Shown here: in pieces, positions 1 to 11,800 of the stretch | Layout: the number at the start of each line of letters is the position of its first letter | Position numbering within the stretch: the first letter of the stretch is position 1 | Source: Jaltomata sinuosa | Taxonomy: Eukaryota; Streptophyta; Magnoliopsida; Solanales; Solanaceae | DNA length: 64,000 bases | NCBI GenBank assembly: GCA_003996215.1 | Contig: QJPP01003424.1 | Span: 62,001 to 126,000 of the forward strand | Direction of reading: 5' to 3' | Program-made: the position numbers and the translations under genes | Notes under the pieces: generated by a model | Told to the model about the DNA's origin: nothing | Databases searched by the model: none | Seen by the model: only the letters and a program-made list of their open reading frames with translations

Positions 1-124
1 CCTGAGTACCAAGACTCCTCTGAAAAGACCTCCAAAACTGAGATGTAAGCTGAGGACCTCTATCAGAAATGATAGACAAGGGAACACCATGCAATCAAAC
101 TATCTCCTGGATGTAGAGTCAGGC

Positions 125-2802
125 TTAATCGTCTGCTGAATCGGTAGTCTTAACAGCCAAGAAGTAGGATGACTTGGTCATCCGATCGACAATCACCCAA
201 ATGGAATCATGTTGCCTTCGAGTACGAGGCAAACCAGTAATAAAGTCCATATTGATTGCTTCCCATTTCCAAGTGGGCAGGTCAATATCTTGAATCATGC
301 CACCCAACCTTTGATGCTCTACTTTTACTTGTTGACAGTTGGGACACTTAGCCACAAACCAGGATATGTCCCTCTTTATACCATTCCACCAAAATACTTT
401 CTATAGATCACGGTACATCTTAGTAGCACCCGGATGAATGGAATATCTATAACTGTGAGCCTCAGTCAAAATCTGTTATCTCAACCCATCTACATCTGGC
501 ACACATAAGCGACCCTGATAACGAAGCACACCATCCCCCCTTGGGAGAAAACCTCCACCCGCTGCTGATGAACTGCACCCTTAAGCTGAAGTAAAATAGG
601 ATCTCTTTCTTGCTTTGCCTTTACCTCAGCTACCAAAGATGATTCAACACCATTTTTTACAATCACACCACCTTCTGTCGAGTCCATAAGGCGAACTCCC
701 AACTGAGTTAGCCTATGAACCTCCTTAACCAATTCCTTCTTCCCATCTTCAATGGAAGACACACTTCCCATGGACAGTCTACTCAAAGCATCCGCCACAA
801 CATTGGCCTTACCCGGATGGTAAAGCACACTCATATCATAATCCTTAAGGATCTTAAGTCATCTCCTTTGTCGCATATTCAATTCCTTTCGAGTGAACAC
901 ATACTGAAGACTCTTATGATCGGTGAATACATTCACATGCACACCATACAAGTAATGTCTCTAAATCTTCAAAGCAAAGACCATGGATGCCAACTCAAGA
1001 TCATGAGTAGGATAGTTCTTCTCATGAGTCTTAAGTTGTCTCGAAGCATAAGCAATCACCTTACCACGCTGCATCAAAACACAATCCAAACCAATCCTAG
1101 AAGCATCACAATATACCATAAAATCATCTAGGCCCTCGGGTAAAGCTAACACTGGAGCTGTGGTCAATCTAGTCTTTAATTCCCAAAATTTCTCCTCACA
1201 CAAGTCGGACTACTGAAATTTTACCTTCTTCTGAGTCAATCAGGTCAAAAGGGCAGCAATGGAAGAAAATCCTTCCACAAACCTCCTATAGTAACTAGCC
1301 AAACCCAAAAGGCTCCTAATATCAGATGGGGAAGTAGGTCTAGGCCAGTTCTTTACTGCCTCTATCTTTTGAGAATTAAACTGAATACCTTCTTTAGTCA
1401 CAATATGACCCAGAAGAGCAACAGACTGCATACAGAACTCACACTTGCTGAACTTAGCAAACACCTGTCTATCCTTGAGAGTTTGCAACACAACCCTCAA
1501 GTGGTCTGCATGCTCCTCCTCACTTCAAGAGTAGATGAGGATATCATCAATGAAAACAATCACAAACAAATCCAAATATTGGTTGAACACGCGGTTCATC
1601 AAATCCATAAAAGCTGCAGGAGCATTTGTTAGACCAAAAGACATCACAAAAAATTCATAATGACCATACGGAGTCCTAAAGGCTGTCTTCGAGATATCAC
1701 ACTCTCTAACATGAAGCTGATGATAATCGGATCTAAGGTCGATCTTGGAGAAGAAACTAGCACCCTGAAGCTGATCGAACAAGTCATCAATCCTAGGAAT
1801 GGGATATTTATTTTTTATTGTGACCTGTTCAACTGACGGTAGTCAATACACATTCTAAGAGAACCATCTTTCTTTCGAACAAATAAAACTGGGGCACCCC
1901 ATGGAGAAATTCTAGGCCAGATGAAACCTTTATCGAGAAGATCCTTCAACTGATCTTTCAACTCTTTGAGTTTTGCGGGGCCATTCTATAAGGAGGAATG
2001 GAGATAGGATTCATATCCGGAAGAAGATCTATCCCAAATTCATTCTCTCGCTCAGGAGGGACTTTGGAAAATTCTCAGAAAACACTTCTGGAAACTCATT
2101 CACAATAGGAACAGACTGAAGGGATGGGGTTTCGGACTCTGTGTCTATAACCCGCACTATATGATAAATATACCCCTTTGAAATCATCTTCCTAGCCTTA
2201 AGATAAGATATAAAATGACCTTCCGAGGAAGGGGGACTACCTTGCCATTCTAAAATGGGTTCATTTGGAAACTTGAAACTAACAACTCGAGTACGATAAT
2301 CAACAGAAGTATAACATGCATACAACCAATCCATACCAAGAATGACATCAAAATCAGTCATCTCCAACTCTACTACATCCGCTAAAGTGACTTTATGAAG
2401 GACCGAGATAGGGAAATTTTGGTAGATTCTTTTGGCTAAGACTGACTCACCAACAAGAGTAGAAACACAAAAGGGTTCTAAAAGCAATTCAGGACATACT
2501 TCGAATTTGCATGCTATACCACCGGGGTCTAACAAAGCATACACATCGAAATAGAAGACTTTCAACATACCATTGACAACATCTGGAGAACTCTCTTGAT
2601 CCTGACAGGAGGATATAGCATAAAGACGATTCTGGCGCTTACCACCTGAATTAGAAGTTGCGCCCTGCTGGGATGGTTGACCTCCTAAGGCTACTGGAGC
2701 AGACTGAGCCCTACTACCTCCCTGCCCCTTCTTAACTGAAGGGCAATCTCTGATACGATGTCCATCCTGACCACATCCGAAGTAACCACCTGAATCAGCC
2801 AA
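125..2802 (-). pseudogene. Ty3/gypsy pol (protease, RT, RNase H, integrase), broken
   Basis: Read on the minus strand, 2802 to about 2030 holds a zinc-knuckle remnant (GCGQDGH then RDCP, first Cys replaced by Tyr) and the protease core ALLDPGG and VILGMDWL. Near 2030-2060 a frameshift separates this from RT. RT has the catalytic FIDD at 1543-1554 and the FGLTNAPAAF motif upstream. RNase H (about 1203-961) shows YCDAS and the ASRQLKTHEKNYPTHDLEL block. The 834-490 piece carries YHPGKANVVADALSR, the usual RNase H/integrase junction. 355-125 carries the zinc-finger end (CPNCQQVKVEHQRLGG) and the integrase start (MDFITGLP, WVIVDRMTKS), continuing with further stops to the window edge. Reading needs at least three frame changes plus stops. 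Once a polyprotein for reverse transcription and integration. Confidence 0.9.
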
Positions 2803-2829
2803 ACACTCACCAGGATGACTCTTCCCACA

Positions 2830-3777
2830 CTTACCACAAGCTAGGTAGGAAGATCCCTTAGTAACACTACCCTGAGACTGGGAATAGGAACCAGATCCTC
2901 TACCACCCTGATCATGACGAGGCCTCTGGGCCTGGGTAGGAGCACTAGCAGAAGAATAAATGGATCTTGATGACTTCTTCTAGAAAGAAGAGCGACGTCC
3001 ACCTCCAGACCTGTGATGACCAAAACCTGATCCCCCAGATCTAGCTCTATTGTTCTCCCTTGCCATCTCCCTTAGCTTGTCACCCTCAATTTGATAGGCA
3101 TAAGTCATAAGTCGAGAAATGTTCATATCACTCAACAACAAGGCAGACCTACACTCTTTCTTCACAACATCAGAAAACCCATATATAAACTTGCTCATTT
3201 GATCATGCGGGTCCGCTACCATGGAGGGAGCATATCTAGACAACTGAGTGAACTTTAGACTATACTCTTGAACTGACATCGACCCCTATCTGAAGTTCAC
3301 AAATTCCTCTACCTCCACTTGCCTCAACTCTCGGGGAAAGAACCTATCAAGGAAGGCCATCTCAAAACACTCCCAAGTCATGGGGACCGCATCCCTCACC
3401 CTAGTCTCCTTTCATTGAATGAACCAAATATGAGCTACATCCTTGAGTTGATAGAATGCAAGCTCAACACAATCAACCCCAACTACTTACATAAATTCGA
3501 AGATCTTCTTCACTTCATCAATAAAGTTGAGTGGGTTCTCACTCACCTTCGAACCCCAAAATTCAGGTGGGTTTATATGGATAAAGTCACGAACTCGAGC
3601 CGCTACCCCACCTTGAGGATGGACTGGGGCAGGAGCCTGTTGATTGGCCTGAGTGACCAACGTCTGGGCCAGCAAATGGATGGAATTTTTGAACTCTTCA
3701 TTCATGACATCAGGGACCGGAATGGGAGGAGCAGCATTCCGAGTGGCTCGGGGAGGCATAGAACGTCGAGGAGGCAT
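2830..3777 (-). pseudogene. Ty3/gypsy gag, broken
   Basis: Starts with MPPRRSMPPRATRN at 3777, a basic Gag N-terminus, and reads to a stop at 3487 (ends KKIFEFM). The middle capsid part between 3487 and 3279 is in other frames. The next open stretch 3279-2980 has VQEYSLKFTQLSRYAP and DQMSKFIYGFSD, the usual Retrotrans_gag C-terminal half, followed by an Arg/Gly/Ser-rich tail. A zinc-knuckle region follows just downstream in the pol entry. The start is chosen because it lies about 180 bases downstream of the primer-binding site, as in related elements. Not translatable as one protein. Confidence 0.85.
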
Positions 3778-3960
3778 AATCTGAAATGTACAAGATAAGG
3801 ATTAGAGGAACATAAGAGTTAAGCTCTATCGCACGACATGATCATGAAAGAAGTGAAGTTTTCTAAGACATCTCATAGATTCCCTCTCATATGCATGGCG
3901 CACTTCACACACATGGAAGAGACTCTACTCGATGCGGCTTTAAGAATTCCTAGGACTCTT

Positions 3961-3980
3961 GAACCTGAGGCTATGATACT
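3961..3980 (-). promoter_or_regulatory. primer-binding site of element 1 (initiator tRNA-Met type, decayed)
   Basis: On the minus strand, a few bases after the LTR end, AGTATCATAGCCTCAGGTTC is a mutated version of the perfect TGGTATCAGAGCCTAGGTTC site seen in element 2. It would pair with the 3' end of initiator tRNA-Met to prime reverse transcription. Confidence 0.7.
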
Positions 3981-3985
3981 AAGTT

Positions 3986-6041
3986 TGTCACGCCCCGAGG
4001 TTACCCCCTAGACGTAACACGGGACTTGGGACCACAAGTGCCCTAAGATAACCTTTGGTCATAGAATTCTCAAGCATAACAAAAGATAAGCGGAAGCATA
4101 ATAGATAAAGTCAGAATAATATAAATGGATAATCAAGCCAAATAGGCATACAAGATCCAAAAAAACTCAAATATTGTCTATGTCTGAAAAGCCTCTACTC
4201 ATAACATAAAGAGTTGCTAAGACAAGACCCTAGCTAACTCGAAGTATGGAAATAACAGCTGACACACGCTAAGAACATAACTAGTCCTCGACCTAAGAGG
4301 ACTCACTAACAGCTGACAGATAGAGTGGCCTGGAAGCTCTAGCCATGTGTCTGGGAAAGGACTCCTGAATCTGCATCATTAAAGGATGCGACGCAAGATA
4401 TGCGTCAGTACTATAGGATGTACCAAGTATGCCAGATATGCATAAATAATAAGAAAGCTTGCTTAAAACATAATTGAAAACCGAATTCATGCATAATCGA
4501 AGAAGTCGTAAGTAAATATCATGGTTTGAGTAATAAGCATGAGTTCATAGTCAAAACTTCAAAATAAGATATCATAAAGCTTAGAAAACTTAAAATCATT
4601 CATATGGGAGTTTCTTATAACCGATAATAGATCATGTGATCTACATGGAATCTAACTATATAACCCTAGTTAACAAAGCTGACTTGAACCGTGCCAAGGA
4701 GCGAGTCACCATACCCAACTATATAACCCTAGTTGGCAAAGCTGCCCTAATGCCCGCTAAGACACAGGACACCATTATCAAGATGTGGATCCACTCTCAT
4801 AAGCCCATAGGGAACTTCATTTCATAACCTACGCTGGCAACATAGTTTTGGACTTGGGTAATCGAACCCTCGTCGCTCGATGCTAAATACTACTCCCAAA
4901 ATATGTATATATAACTCATAAATTCATAGTGGCACAATCTCATGCCAAATCTTATTGAAAAGCATGAAAACACATCGGGTATCATGCAATTCTCATATCA
5001 TAGGTTCTTGAAGCTTAGCATAGCCATAAGTCAAAACATACTTTTCCTTCTTAAATTCATGCTTGAAGAATTAGGCATGCAATTTCATTAATACATAATG
5101 ACATGTTTATCTAAACATGTAAACCTTCACTTGAAAATATGCAATTCAATGGAATCATACTAGAAGTCAACTTTAATGCATGGGCTCTTGAAACCAAATA
5201 AGGAATCTTAATCAAATCATAAATAAACCATAAGGAACCATGAATTGATGCTCAGAAACTGATTTTATAAGTTTTTCCCCAATTTAGATCAAACCCCTAA
5301 TTTCACAAGTTCATAATTCAAAATAAGAATTGGGGATTTTGGACACAAGGGTGAAAGTAACCCATTGTTGATTACCCACATACCTTGATTGAAGATAACC
5401 CGCTATAATTGGAAAGACTTAGGAGGCTTGAACTTGGAACTTGAGACTTGAAGCTTGGAGAAGAATTTGCCTTTTTGGGAGGGGAGTGAAGTAATGAGAA
5501 CGAACTTAGGCTAATGAGGGTGAAAACCATTCTTGAAATAGTCAAAATGTCATCATTTAGGAGTTAAAAGAGTAGGTAATAAATAAAATACCCCTGGGAC
5601 TTAATTAGGAAAAAGCTGATTTAAAATCTAGATTCAGGTTCCACGTGTGGAGTCTACGACCCGTAGACCTAACCACGACTCGTGATTCCTTCTCATGGAA
5701 ACTTCCCAAGATTACAAGCTGCTGAAGGTTCCCTATGACTCAACAGGATGACTCATGGAAGCTTTCACGAGTCGTAGGAACAAGTCGTGGGAATAGGGGA
5801 CCTGGCCACTCCCTGTCTGAGTTCCACTAGTTGGTTCCACGAACCGTGGAGACTTTCACGAACCGTGAACATGACTCGTGGTTCTCAGACCTGAGGATGG
5901 TCTGCAGGACTAGAATCACGAGTCACTTCCACGACTCGTGGAACCACCCACGGCTCATGGACTTGACCCGTGATCCCTGGAAGTTCAAAATATTCTGCAG
6001 GTTCTGAGTTTAAAAGCTGGATCAGTTTCTGGGGTGTTACA
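3986..6041 (-). repeat. 5' LTR of element 1, about 2056 bp
   Basis: On the minus strand it begins TGTAACACCCCAG (6041) and ends GGGGCGTGACA (3986), i.e. TG...CA, with the primer-binding site directly after. Bases 5640-5990 hold a cluster of short palindrome-like words built on CCACGACTCGTGG and CCACGAACCGTGG. No protein-coding content is credible inside; the short ORFs there are not conserved. The partner LTR is outside the window, so insertion age cannot be judged. Confidence 0.85.
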
Positions 6042-6057
6042 GTATAATATTTAATTA

Positions 6058-6850
6058 AGTTAATCTTCTTCAGTTTTAGGAATCACTTCGTCGTCATCAT
6101 TATCACTATAATCTAGACCCCAATTTGCACTATTTTTTGTGTTGGCTCACAACAAGCTCTTAATTGATTTATACAGCAATACGGGACATTAAAATCTAAT
6201 GATTGAGGTAAATATTTTGGAAGACCTATCCATTCTTTTACTGTTCGATACATAGGATAGGTGAAATCTCGATGCAGTTTCTTATCTTCTAAAAGTTTCC
6301 AGTGCTCTTCTTCATCTCCTCCCTTGTAGTTAAGATTCACTAATTCATTAAATAACTCTAATATTTTCTCCATTTCAGAGATTTTCTTCATAAGGTGTTC
6401 AATCACCAATGGTTCATCTATGAATGGACGTCTTTGAAAAGTCACCGATAATGCTTGTGGTACGGGCAAAGAATGCCAGTGACATAAAATTTCATAATCA
6501 CACTGTTTAGAATATAGCTCAACCCACTGAAGTTTTTCACCCCAAATTATAAAATCTTCTGGTTTCGAGGAGTGTGCTTCTCCCTCAATGATGTGTCCAG
6601 TGATTTTTAGATCATGATATATAAAAATTAGAAAATTTACAAGTGGACAAATTAAACCATACCATTTTTTACCTGTCAAGTCTGTGTAGCACCCTCTAAT
6701 TTTTTTAGGGCTCTTTGAGCTATTCTCACCTTTTTCTCTTTTAATATCAGACAAACCTTTTAGTGAAATTTTTCTATGCGTTGAAAATAATATATATTTT
6801 AAGTTTGCACTCTTATTTCTTATAAAGATGCTTACTAGTATAGCGCACAA
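6058..6850 (-). CDS. unrecognised ORF with a frameshifted acidic tail
   Basis: I do not recognise this protein. From 6850 to 6113 it is open for 245 codons; the first Met lies inside the 99-bp palindrome array, so the true start is probably downstream or in another exon. Visible features: a Lys/Ser-rich stretch (KREKGENSSKSPKKIRG), KWYGLICPLVNFLIF, WHSLPVPQALSVTF and a Glu-rich segment. The stop at 6113 comes just after an A-run; one frame over, the sequence continues with NWGLDYSDNDDDEV and ends at 6058, giving an acidic tail like the DDDEF end of the nearby plus-strand ORF. I read this as a single-base slip in the A-run. A possible donor site (ACAG/GTAAAA) in the middle means an intron is not excluded. 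No function is assigned. Confidence 0.45.
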
Positions 6851-7505
6851 ATATAGTGCGCTATGTAAGTTGTATGTAAAATGTGTCGGATAAAGTAGAC
6901 TACTTTATATCGAATAGTCATTCAAAAATATGTACGAGCTTACTAGTATACCGCACAATTATAGTGCCCTATGTAAGTAATGTGTCAGATAAAGTAGACT
7001 ACTTTATATAGACTAGTCATTCAAAAATATGTACGAGCTTACTTGTATAGCGCACAAATATACTGGGCTATGTATGTAATGTGTCGGATAAAGTAGACTA
7101 CTTTATATTGACTAGTCATTCAAAAATATGTGCGAGCTTACTTGTATAGCGCACAAATATAGTGCGCTATGTAAGTAATGTATCGGATAAAGTAGACTAC
7201 TTTATATCGACTAGTCATTCAAAAATATGTACGAGCTTACTTGTATAGCGCACAAATATAGTGCTCTATGCAAGTAATGTGTCGGATAAAGTAGACTACT
7301 TTATATCGACTATTCATTCAAAAATATGTGCGAGCTTACTTGTATAGCGCACAAATATAGTGCGCTATGTAAGTAATGTGTCGGATAAAGTAGACTACTT
7401 TATATCGACTAGTCATTCAAAAATATGTACGATCTTACTTGTATAGTGCACAAATATAGTGCGCTATGTAAGTAATGTGTCGGATAAAGTAAACTACTTT
7501 ATATG
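6826..7505. repeat. tandem array, seven copies, exact 99-bp period
   Basis: The word TAAAGTAG recurs at 6891, 6990, 7089, 7188, 7287, 7386 and 7485, always 99 bases apart. Each unit holds two palindromes: ATAAAGTAG-A-CTACTTTAT, and TAGCGCAC-n7-GTGCGCTA. Copies differ by a few substitutions (for example AAACTAC in the last) but show no length change, which points to recent or homogenised amplification. It lies between the divergent minus-strand ORF (ends 6850) and plus-strand ORF (starts 7569), so it may hold their promoters or protein-binding sites. Confidence 0.95.
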
Positions 7506-7568
7506 AAAGGCATTATTATTTCATTCACGCCAAATGATATATTCGAAACAATGGGCAGAACATGAGCG

Positions 7569-7901
7569 TTGAGTGATCAAGTTGAATTTGAATACACGAT
7601 TGATCCGAAAGAGAGGTACAATCGATCTTACAATAATACAATGATATCTGAGTTGAATTGGCGCATTACAGAGGATGAAGAACTAGTCCAAAACATCAGG
7701 GCATTAGGACTTAAACGTCCAAAAAATTATGCTATTTCAATGGCACGTAATACACCACAAGAGTTAAATATTGTTGTAAATCATTTTCGTGAAGAGAACA
7801 ATCGAATGCAAATATGTATCATGAGGGCTAGAGACAATCATACCTTTAATACATCCAAGTGGGATTCAGACTGCAAAATGTCTGACGATGATGAGTTTTA
7901 A
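7569..7901 (+). CDS. unrecognised 110-aa acidic-tailed ORF
   Basis: Open from ATG at 7569 to TAA at 7899-7901. I do not recognise the family. Its centre (residues about 27-80) runs ELNWRITEDEELVQNIRAL ... AISMARNTPQELNIVVNHF ... EENNRM, which matches in spacing and wording the second half of the next plus-strand ORF (EWTH, ESERLIQDLQ, CITIPRTTQDSCELAVKRI, ENNRM). It ends CKMSDDDEF, an acidic tail. No signal peptide or membrane segment is seen. It sits 64 bases downstream of the 99-bp array. The related pair argues that this is, or was, a real protein carried by the element rather than a chance ORF. Confidence 0.55.
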   Translation: MSDQVEFEYTIDPKERYNRSYNNTMISELNWRITEDEELVQNIRALGLKRPKNYAISMARNTPQELNIVVNHFREENNRMQICIMRARDNHTFNTSKWDSDCKMSDDDEF

Positions 7902-7982
7902 TTATGTACTATATTATTATTATTATGGTGTGTGTAGTAATAAAAGTATAGCTATGACCCCACTTATTATGTTTTTCAACAC

Positions 7983-7990
7983 TATAAATA
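7983..7990 (+). promoter_or_regulatory. TATA box candidate
   Basis: TATAAATA lies 53 bases before the ATG at 8043 in an AT-rich spacer, a normal distance for a short plant leader. It would serve the second plus-strand ORF. No experimental support is visible. Confidence 0.4.
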
Positions 7991-8042
7991 GCCTCTCCTT
8001 TTAAAAAAAATAGTGATCTGAAATAGTTCTACTACAACATCA

Positions 8043-8582
8043 ATGTCGAGTAATAGAAATGTCGATTGGTCAATCCTTTTTCCTAAAGATTCAAATGCCA
8101 GTGATGATGATAACTCAAATTGTAGAAGTTATTCTAGTTACTCCTTAACAAATAACAGTGAGTTTGAGCTAGATGAATATAAACCTCACCTTTTAATAGA
8201 GCATAATGATAATTTTTGTAAGGTGAAAATTTTAGATCCTCGTGAATATTATTGTGGTTTACGTCGTGAATGGACACATTGATATGCCGAATCAGAACGT
8301 CTCATTCAAGACTTGCAAAATCCTGGAGCACCAATCCCAACTAGGTTCTGTATCACTATACCTAGAACTACTCAAGATTCTTGTGAGTTGGCGGTCAAAA
8401 GGATTCGGAAAGAAAACAATCGAATGTTGTCAAGAAGTTGTCAATTTTACATGCTAAAGTTGGCCCAGGAACAAGCATCTTGAACGAATAGAGAACTTAC
8501 ATCTAGAGAAAAAAGGCATGTTCTAAGAAATCCACAATATTTATCTGAAGACGATATTGAAGAATTTTATGTGGATGATTAA
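8043..8582 (+). pseudogene. paralogue of the 7569 ORF, with two in-frame stops
   Basis: One continuous frame of 180 codons from ATG 8043 to TAA 8580-8582, broken by TGA at 8281-8283 and TGA near 8479. The N-terminal half is Ser/Asp/Asn-rich (SNASDDDNSNCRSYSSYS) and unlike the first ORF. The second half contains ESERLIQDLQNPG, CITIPRTTQDSCELAVKRI and ENNRM, parallel to the 7569 ORF. It ends in another acidic tail (SEDDIEEFYVDD). The first stop could be a C-to-T change; two stops mean a dead copy unless the pieces are exons. Function unknown. Confidence 0.5.
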
Positions 8583-8899
8583 AATTTTAAGAATGTACTT
8601 ATATTTGGAATTAATAAAAGTTGTGTTATCTTTATTCTTACTTTTAAGAGTTTTCGATCACATTTATCAAAATTGTATTTTTCAAGCATGAACAATGAAG
8701 CTATTTTCCAGCATCAACCATTTAAAATGTCTGACTAAATTAGTGTGTTATAGGTTGAAGTTTACGATTTTGATATAACATATTCATTAAAGTAGTTTGA
8801 TAATGAGTATAAATATATAAATTTTCGTTAAAGCATACAAAAAATACTAAATAAAATATAATTTAATTCATTAAATATACAAATTCACAAATATACAAA
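8583..8899. other. AT-rich intergenic spacer
   Basis: Between the end of the plus-strand pseudogene and the 3' end of the PMD pseudogene on the other strand. AT-rich, convergent 3' regions of both genes; no ORF or repeat seen. Confidence 0.6.
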
Positions 8900-11800
8900 T
8901 CATGTTCCACAACCCTTATGTTTTAAAACACCCTTCGGCCTAAGACCCCCACCACTACCTCCCTCATCATCTCTATCCCCTTTCCTCCGCTTTTCAGGAG
9001 GAAGATATACATTCACGATCTTTTTAACTACCTTTTTTTTCTTTTGTGGAAGTGTCGGATCCTGGATCGTCGTCTCCGTAGCGAGATCCGAAGTGAAAGA
9101 AGGCACAAAATCATGAATCTGTCAAAACAGTAAGAATGAAAACATAATATTTATAAATTAAAAAATGTACAATTAAATTAATGAAAAGGTATGATAAATT
9201 CTATATTAACAGTAATTACATGCCTGCCTACGGGCTCCTCTAAGACTGAAGGTAAAAGATCTGAAGTGGTAGCCTTACACACGGGATTCGGGATAGAAGA
9301 AGTAGTGGGAACATGAATCTAAAAAATAAAAGAAAAAGTATAATTAAATCATTTAAATTTAAATAATAAATTTAAAATATAATAACAAATTATATATTAA
9401 CAGTAATTACCTGTATGCCTACGGGCTCCTCTAAGACTGAAGGTAAAGGATCTGGAGCGCTAGCCTCACACACAGGATCCGGGATAGAAGAAGTAGTGGG
9501 AACATGAATCTAAAAAATAAAAGAAAAAGTTTAATTAAATAATTTAAATTTAAATAATAAATTAAAAATAGAATAACAAATTCTATATTAACAGCAATTA
9601 CTTGTGTGCCTACGGGCTCCTCTAAGACTGAAGGTAAAGGATCTGGAGCGGTAGCGTCACACACGGGATCCGGGATAGAAGAAGTAGTGGAAACATGAAT
9701 CTAAAATATAAAAGAAAAAGTATAATTAAATAATTTTAATTTAAATAATAAATTAAAAATATGATAACAAATTTTATATTAACAGTAAATACTTGTATGC
9801 CTATGGGATCCTCTAAGACTGAAGGTAAAGGATCTGTGACCGTAGTCTCCGCAATGATCGTCTCATAAGCGAAATGCGTAGTGGATGAGCTCTGTTTAAA
9901 AACTATAATTATTAAGTGAAAAAAATTAATACGTAACTTAATTTAGAACAATGCAAATACTAACCGGCATATTTGCTGAATAATCTCCAATATCGAATGA
10001 GATGTCAAACATCAAGTCAAAACTCAGGCGCCTACCTCCATCCAAATCTTTGTTAGGCGCGAGATCACCTAACAACCGCTCCATATCGTCCCAAGTCATA
10101 CATGGCTCCATACTAGGCATGTAACTACCTTAAAAGTGTTGAGACGAACAAGCTGTAGTAGACGGTGAAGGAGTTATAGCTGGAAGCACCATCAGAGGAA
10201 GTGGTTGTGTATCTGGCACATGAGCTGGCTCGTGCTCAGGGTGAAATGGTTGATGCTCTGCCTGAGGAGCATCCTTTGCCTCTGCAGCTGGTGGAATATC
10301 AGCGTGCTGATCATGTATAAATTTGCCACCTATGTGACCCTGTTCTCGTCCTCCTCTACGAACCCGTGCATCACCTCGCCCTTGTCCTCGTCCTCGTCCT
10401 ACTCCATCGGGCGGAGGCACAGGAGCTGCACCAGGTGCAAAAGGTGGCTCACTTACTCAACTGCCCATCTGAGCCTCTCTCATAATCTCCCTCACTGCAT
10501 CCGCGATAGTGTGACCAAACTGGGCAGAAGCAGGCTGTAATGTCCAACTGGTCCCTATGTCGTATAATCTAGAGAGACCTCTAGTCATGGTCTCTATCGC
10601 ACCAGCAAAGTGGACATATCCGGGACCGTCAGGCTCGTATAAAGTAGGTTTACCTAACAACAACCATCCATGTTGTCGGTACCAGACAATATACTCGACA
10701 TTCGTAGCATCCCCATGAACCTCCACGGCTCTATCCTGCCTATAACCCCACAAATCATGTGTTGCATCTAATAGCTCGAGGAACGGCTGATCTATCATAG
10801 AACGGTCATCATGTGTATAGTGATTAGGCACCAAAACAGGAAACGCAGACACATGCTGTGGATGGCCAAACTGTCGCATCACACGATTGGCCGCATGATG
10901 CTCTACCATCTCTAAGCATATCATAGACACCCGTGCTGACTATAACGGCTGATCGATAACGCAATAATGGGGCAAGGTATGAAGGATGGCATCATAGGGG
11001 GTCCAATGAAACTATTATAAAATATGTAATCAAAATTAACCTAAGGTACATGTATCAGTAAATATATAATTAAATAACTTAAAAATAAGGCTTGCCTGGT
11101 CGACCATCAGACGATCCAGCTGAGCTCTCATGGGAGACTGACGTGATGTAACTCAGCACCGCTCGTAATACCCCAAGTCCACCTCCTAGCATATGGAAGC
11201 ATTTCCTCCTCCTCATCACCTCCTAAAGCATGAGGTATAGGCTGAAATGGCAATACCCGCTCCTAAGTCCAAATCTAAACGTCACATAGTTGAAATTGTT
11301 AACTAACAGAAATAATCACTCTTTTTTATTCAAAGTAACACAATAATTAATGTTACCTGGAGGAGAGGAAGAAAATCAGCAACATCACTAACAGTACCAA
11401 TAGACGCCCTACAGAGTGACCTGTAAAAAATAGGCCAAAACTGCGTTGCCCCAGCTGTATGTGCCTAGCTGGTCCAAATCCAATAAAAATGGAAGGAACC
11501 GCAAGCTCAACAGGTTCCCGGAGGTATTCGGGAATAAGATCCCGCCAAAAATAATCAGAATAGACAAGCGGGTAATCCTATGAACCCTGTCCAATGGAGT
11601 ATCATCGGTGATAGGATCCTGATCTAGCTGATGTCGTAAGTGAGCGTTGACGGTCGAGATTTTAACCCGCGATCTACCAGACCTATCATCATCTGCTACC
11701 ACACACCCCGTCAGCTGCGCTAGTAACGTACGCCACTCCAAACGATGTAGTGTATCATCCTGAACGAACACAGCTCTACCATCGATCCGCAATCGAAACA

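Larger units (their letters stand above)
1..6041 (-). mobile_element. Ty3/gypsy LTR retrotransposon, partial (element 1)
   Basis: On the minus strand the order is LTR (3986-6041), primer-binding site, gag, protease, reverse transcriptase, RNase H and integrase, and the window edge cuts the element inside integrase. The domain order PR-RT-RH-IN defines Ty3/gypsy, and the protein wording is of the Tekay/Del chromovirus type; the chromodomain and the 3' LTR would lie to the left, outside the window. The coding part has several stops and frameshifts, so this copy cannot be autonomous. Bases after the LTR (6042-6046, GTATA) would be one target-site duplication copy; the partner is not in view. Its LTR abuts the PMD-bearing element, which it may have entered. 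Confidence 0.9.

Noticed and set aside
3319..3798. 159-codon plus-strand ORF
   Set aside because: Antisense of the element 1 gag, which has clear family motifs.
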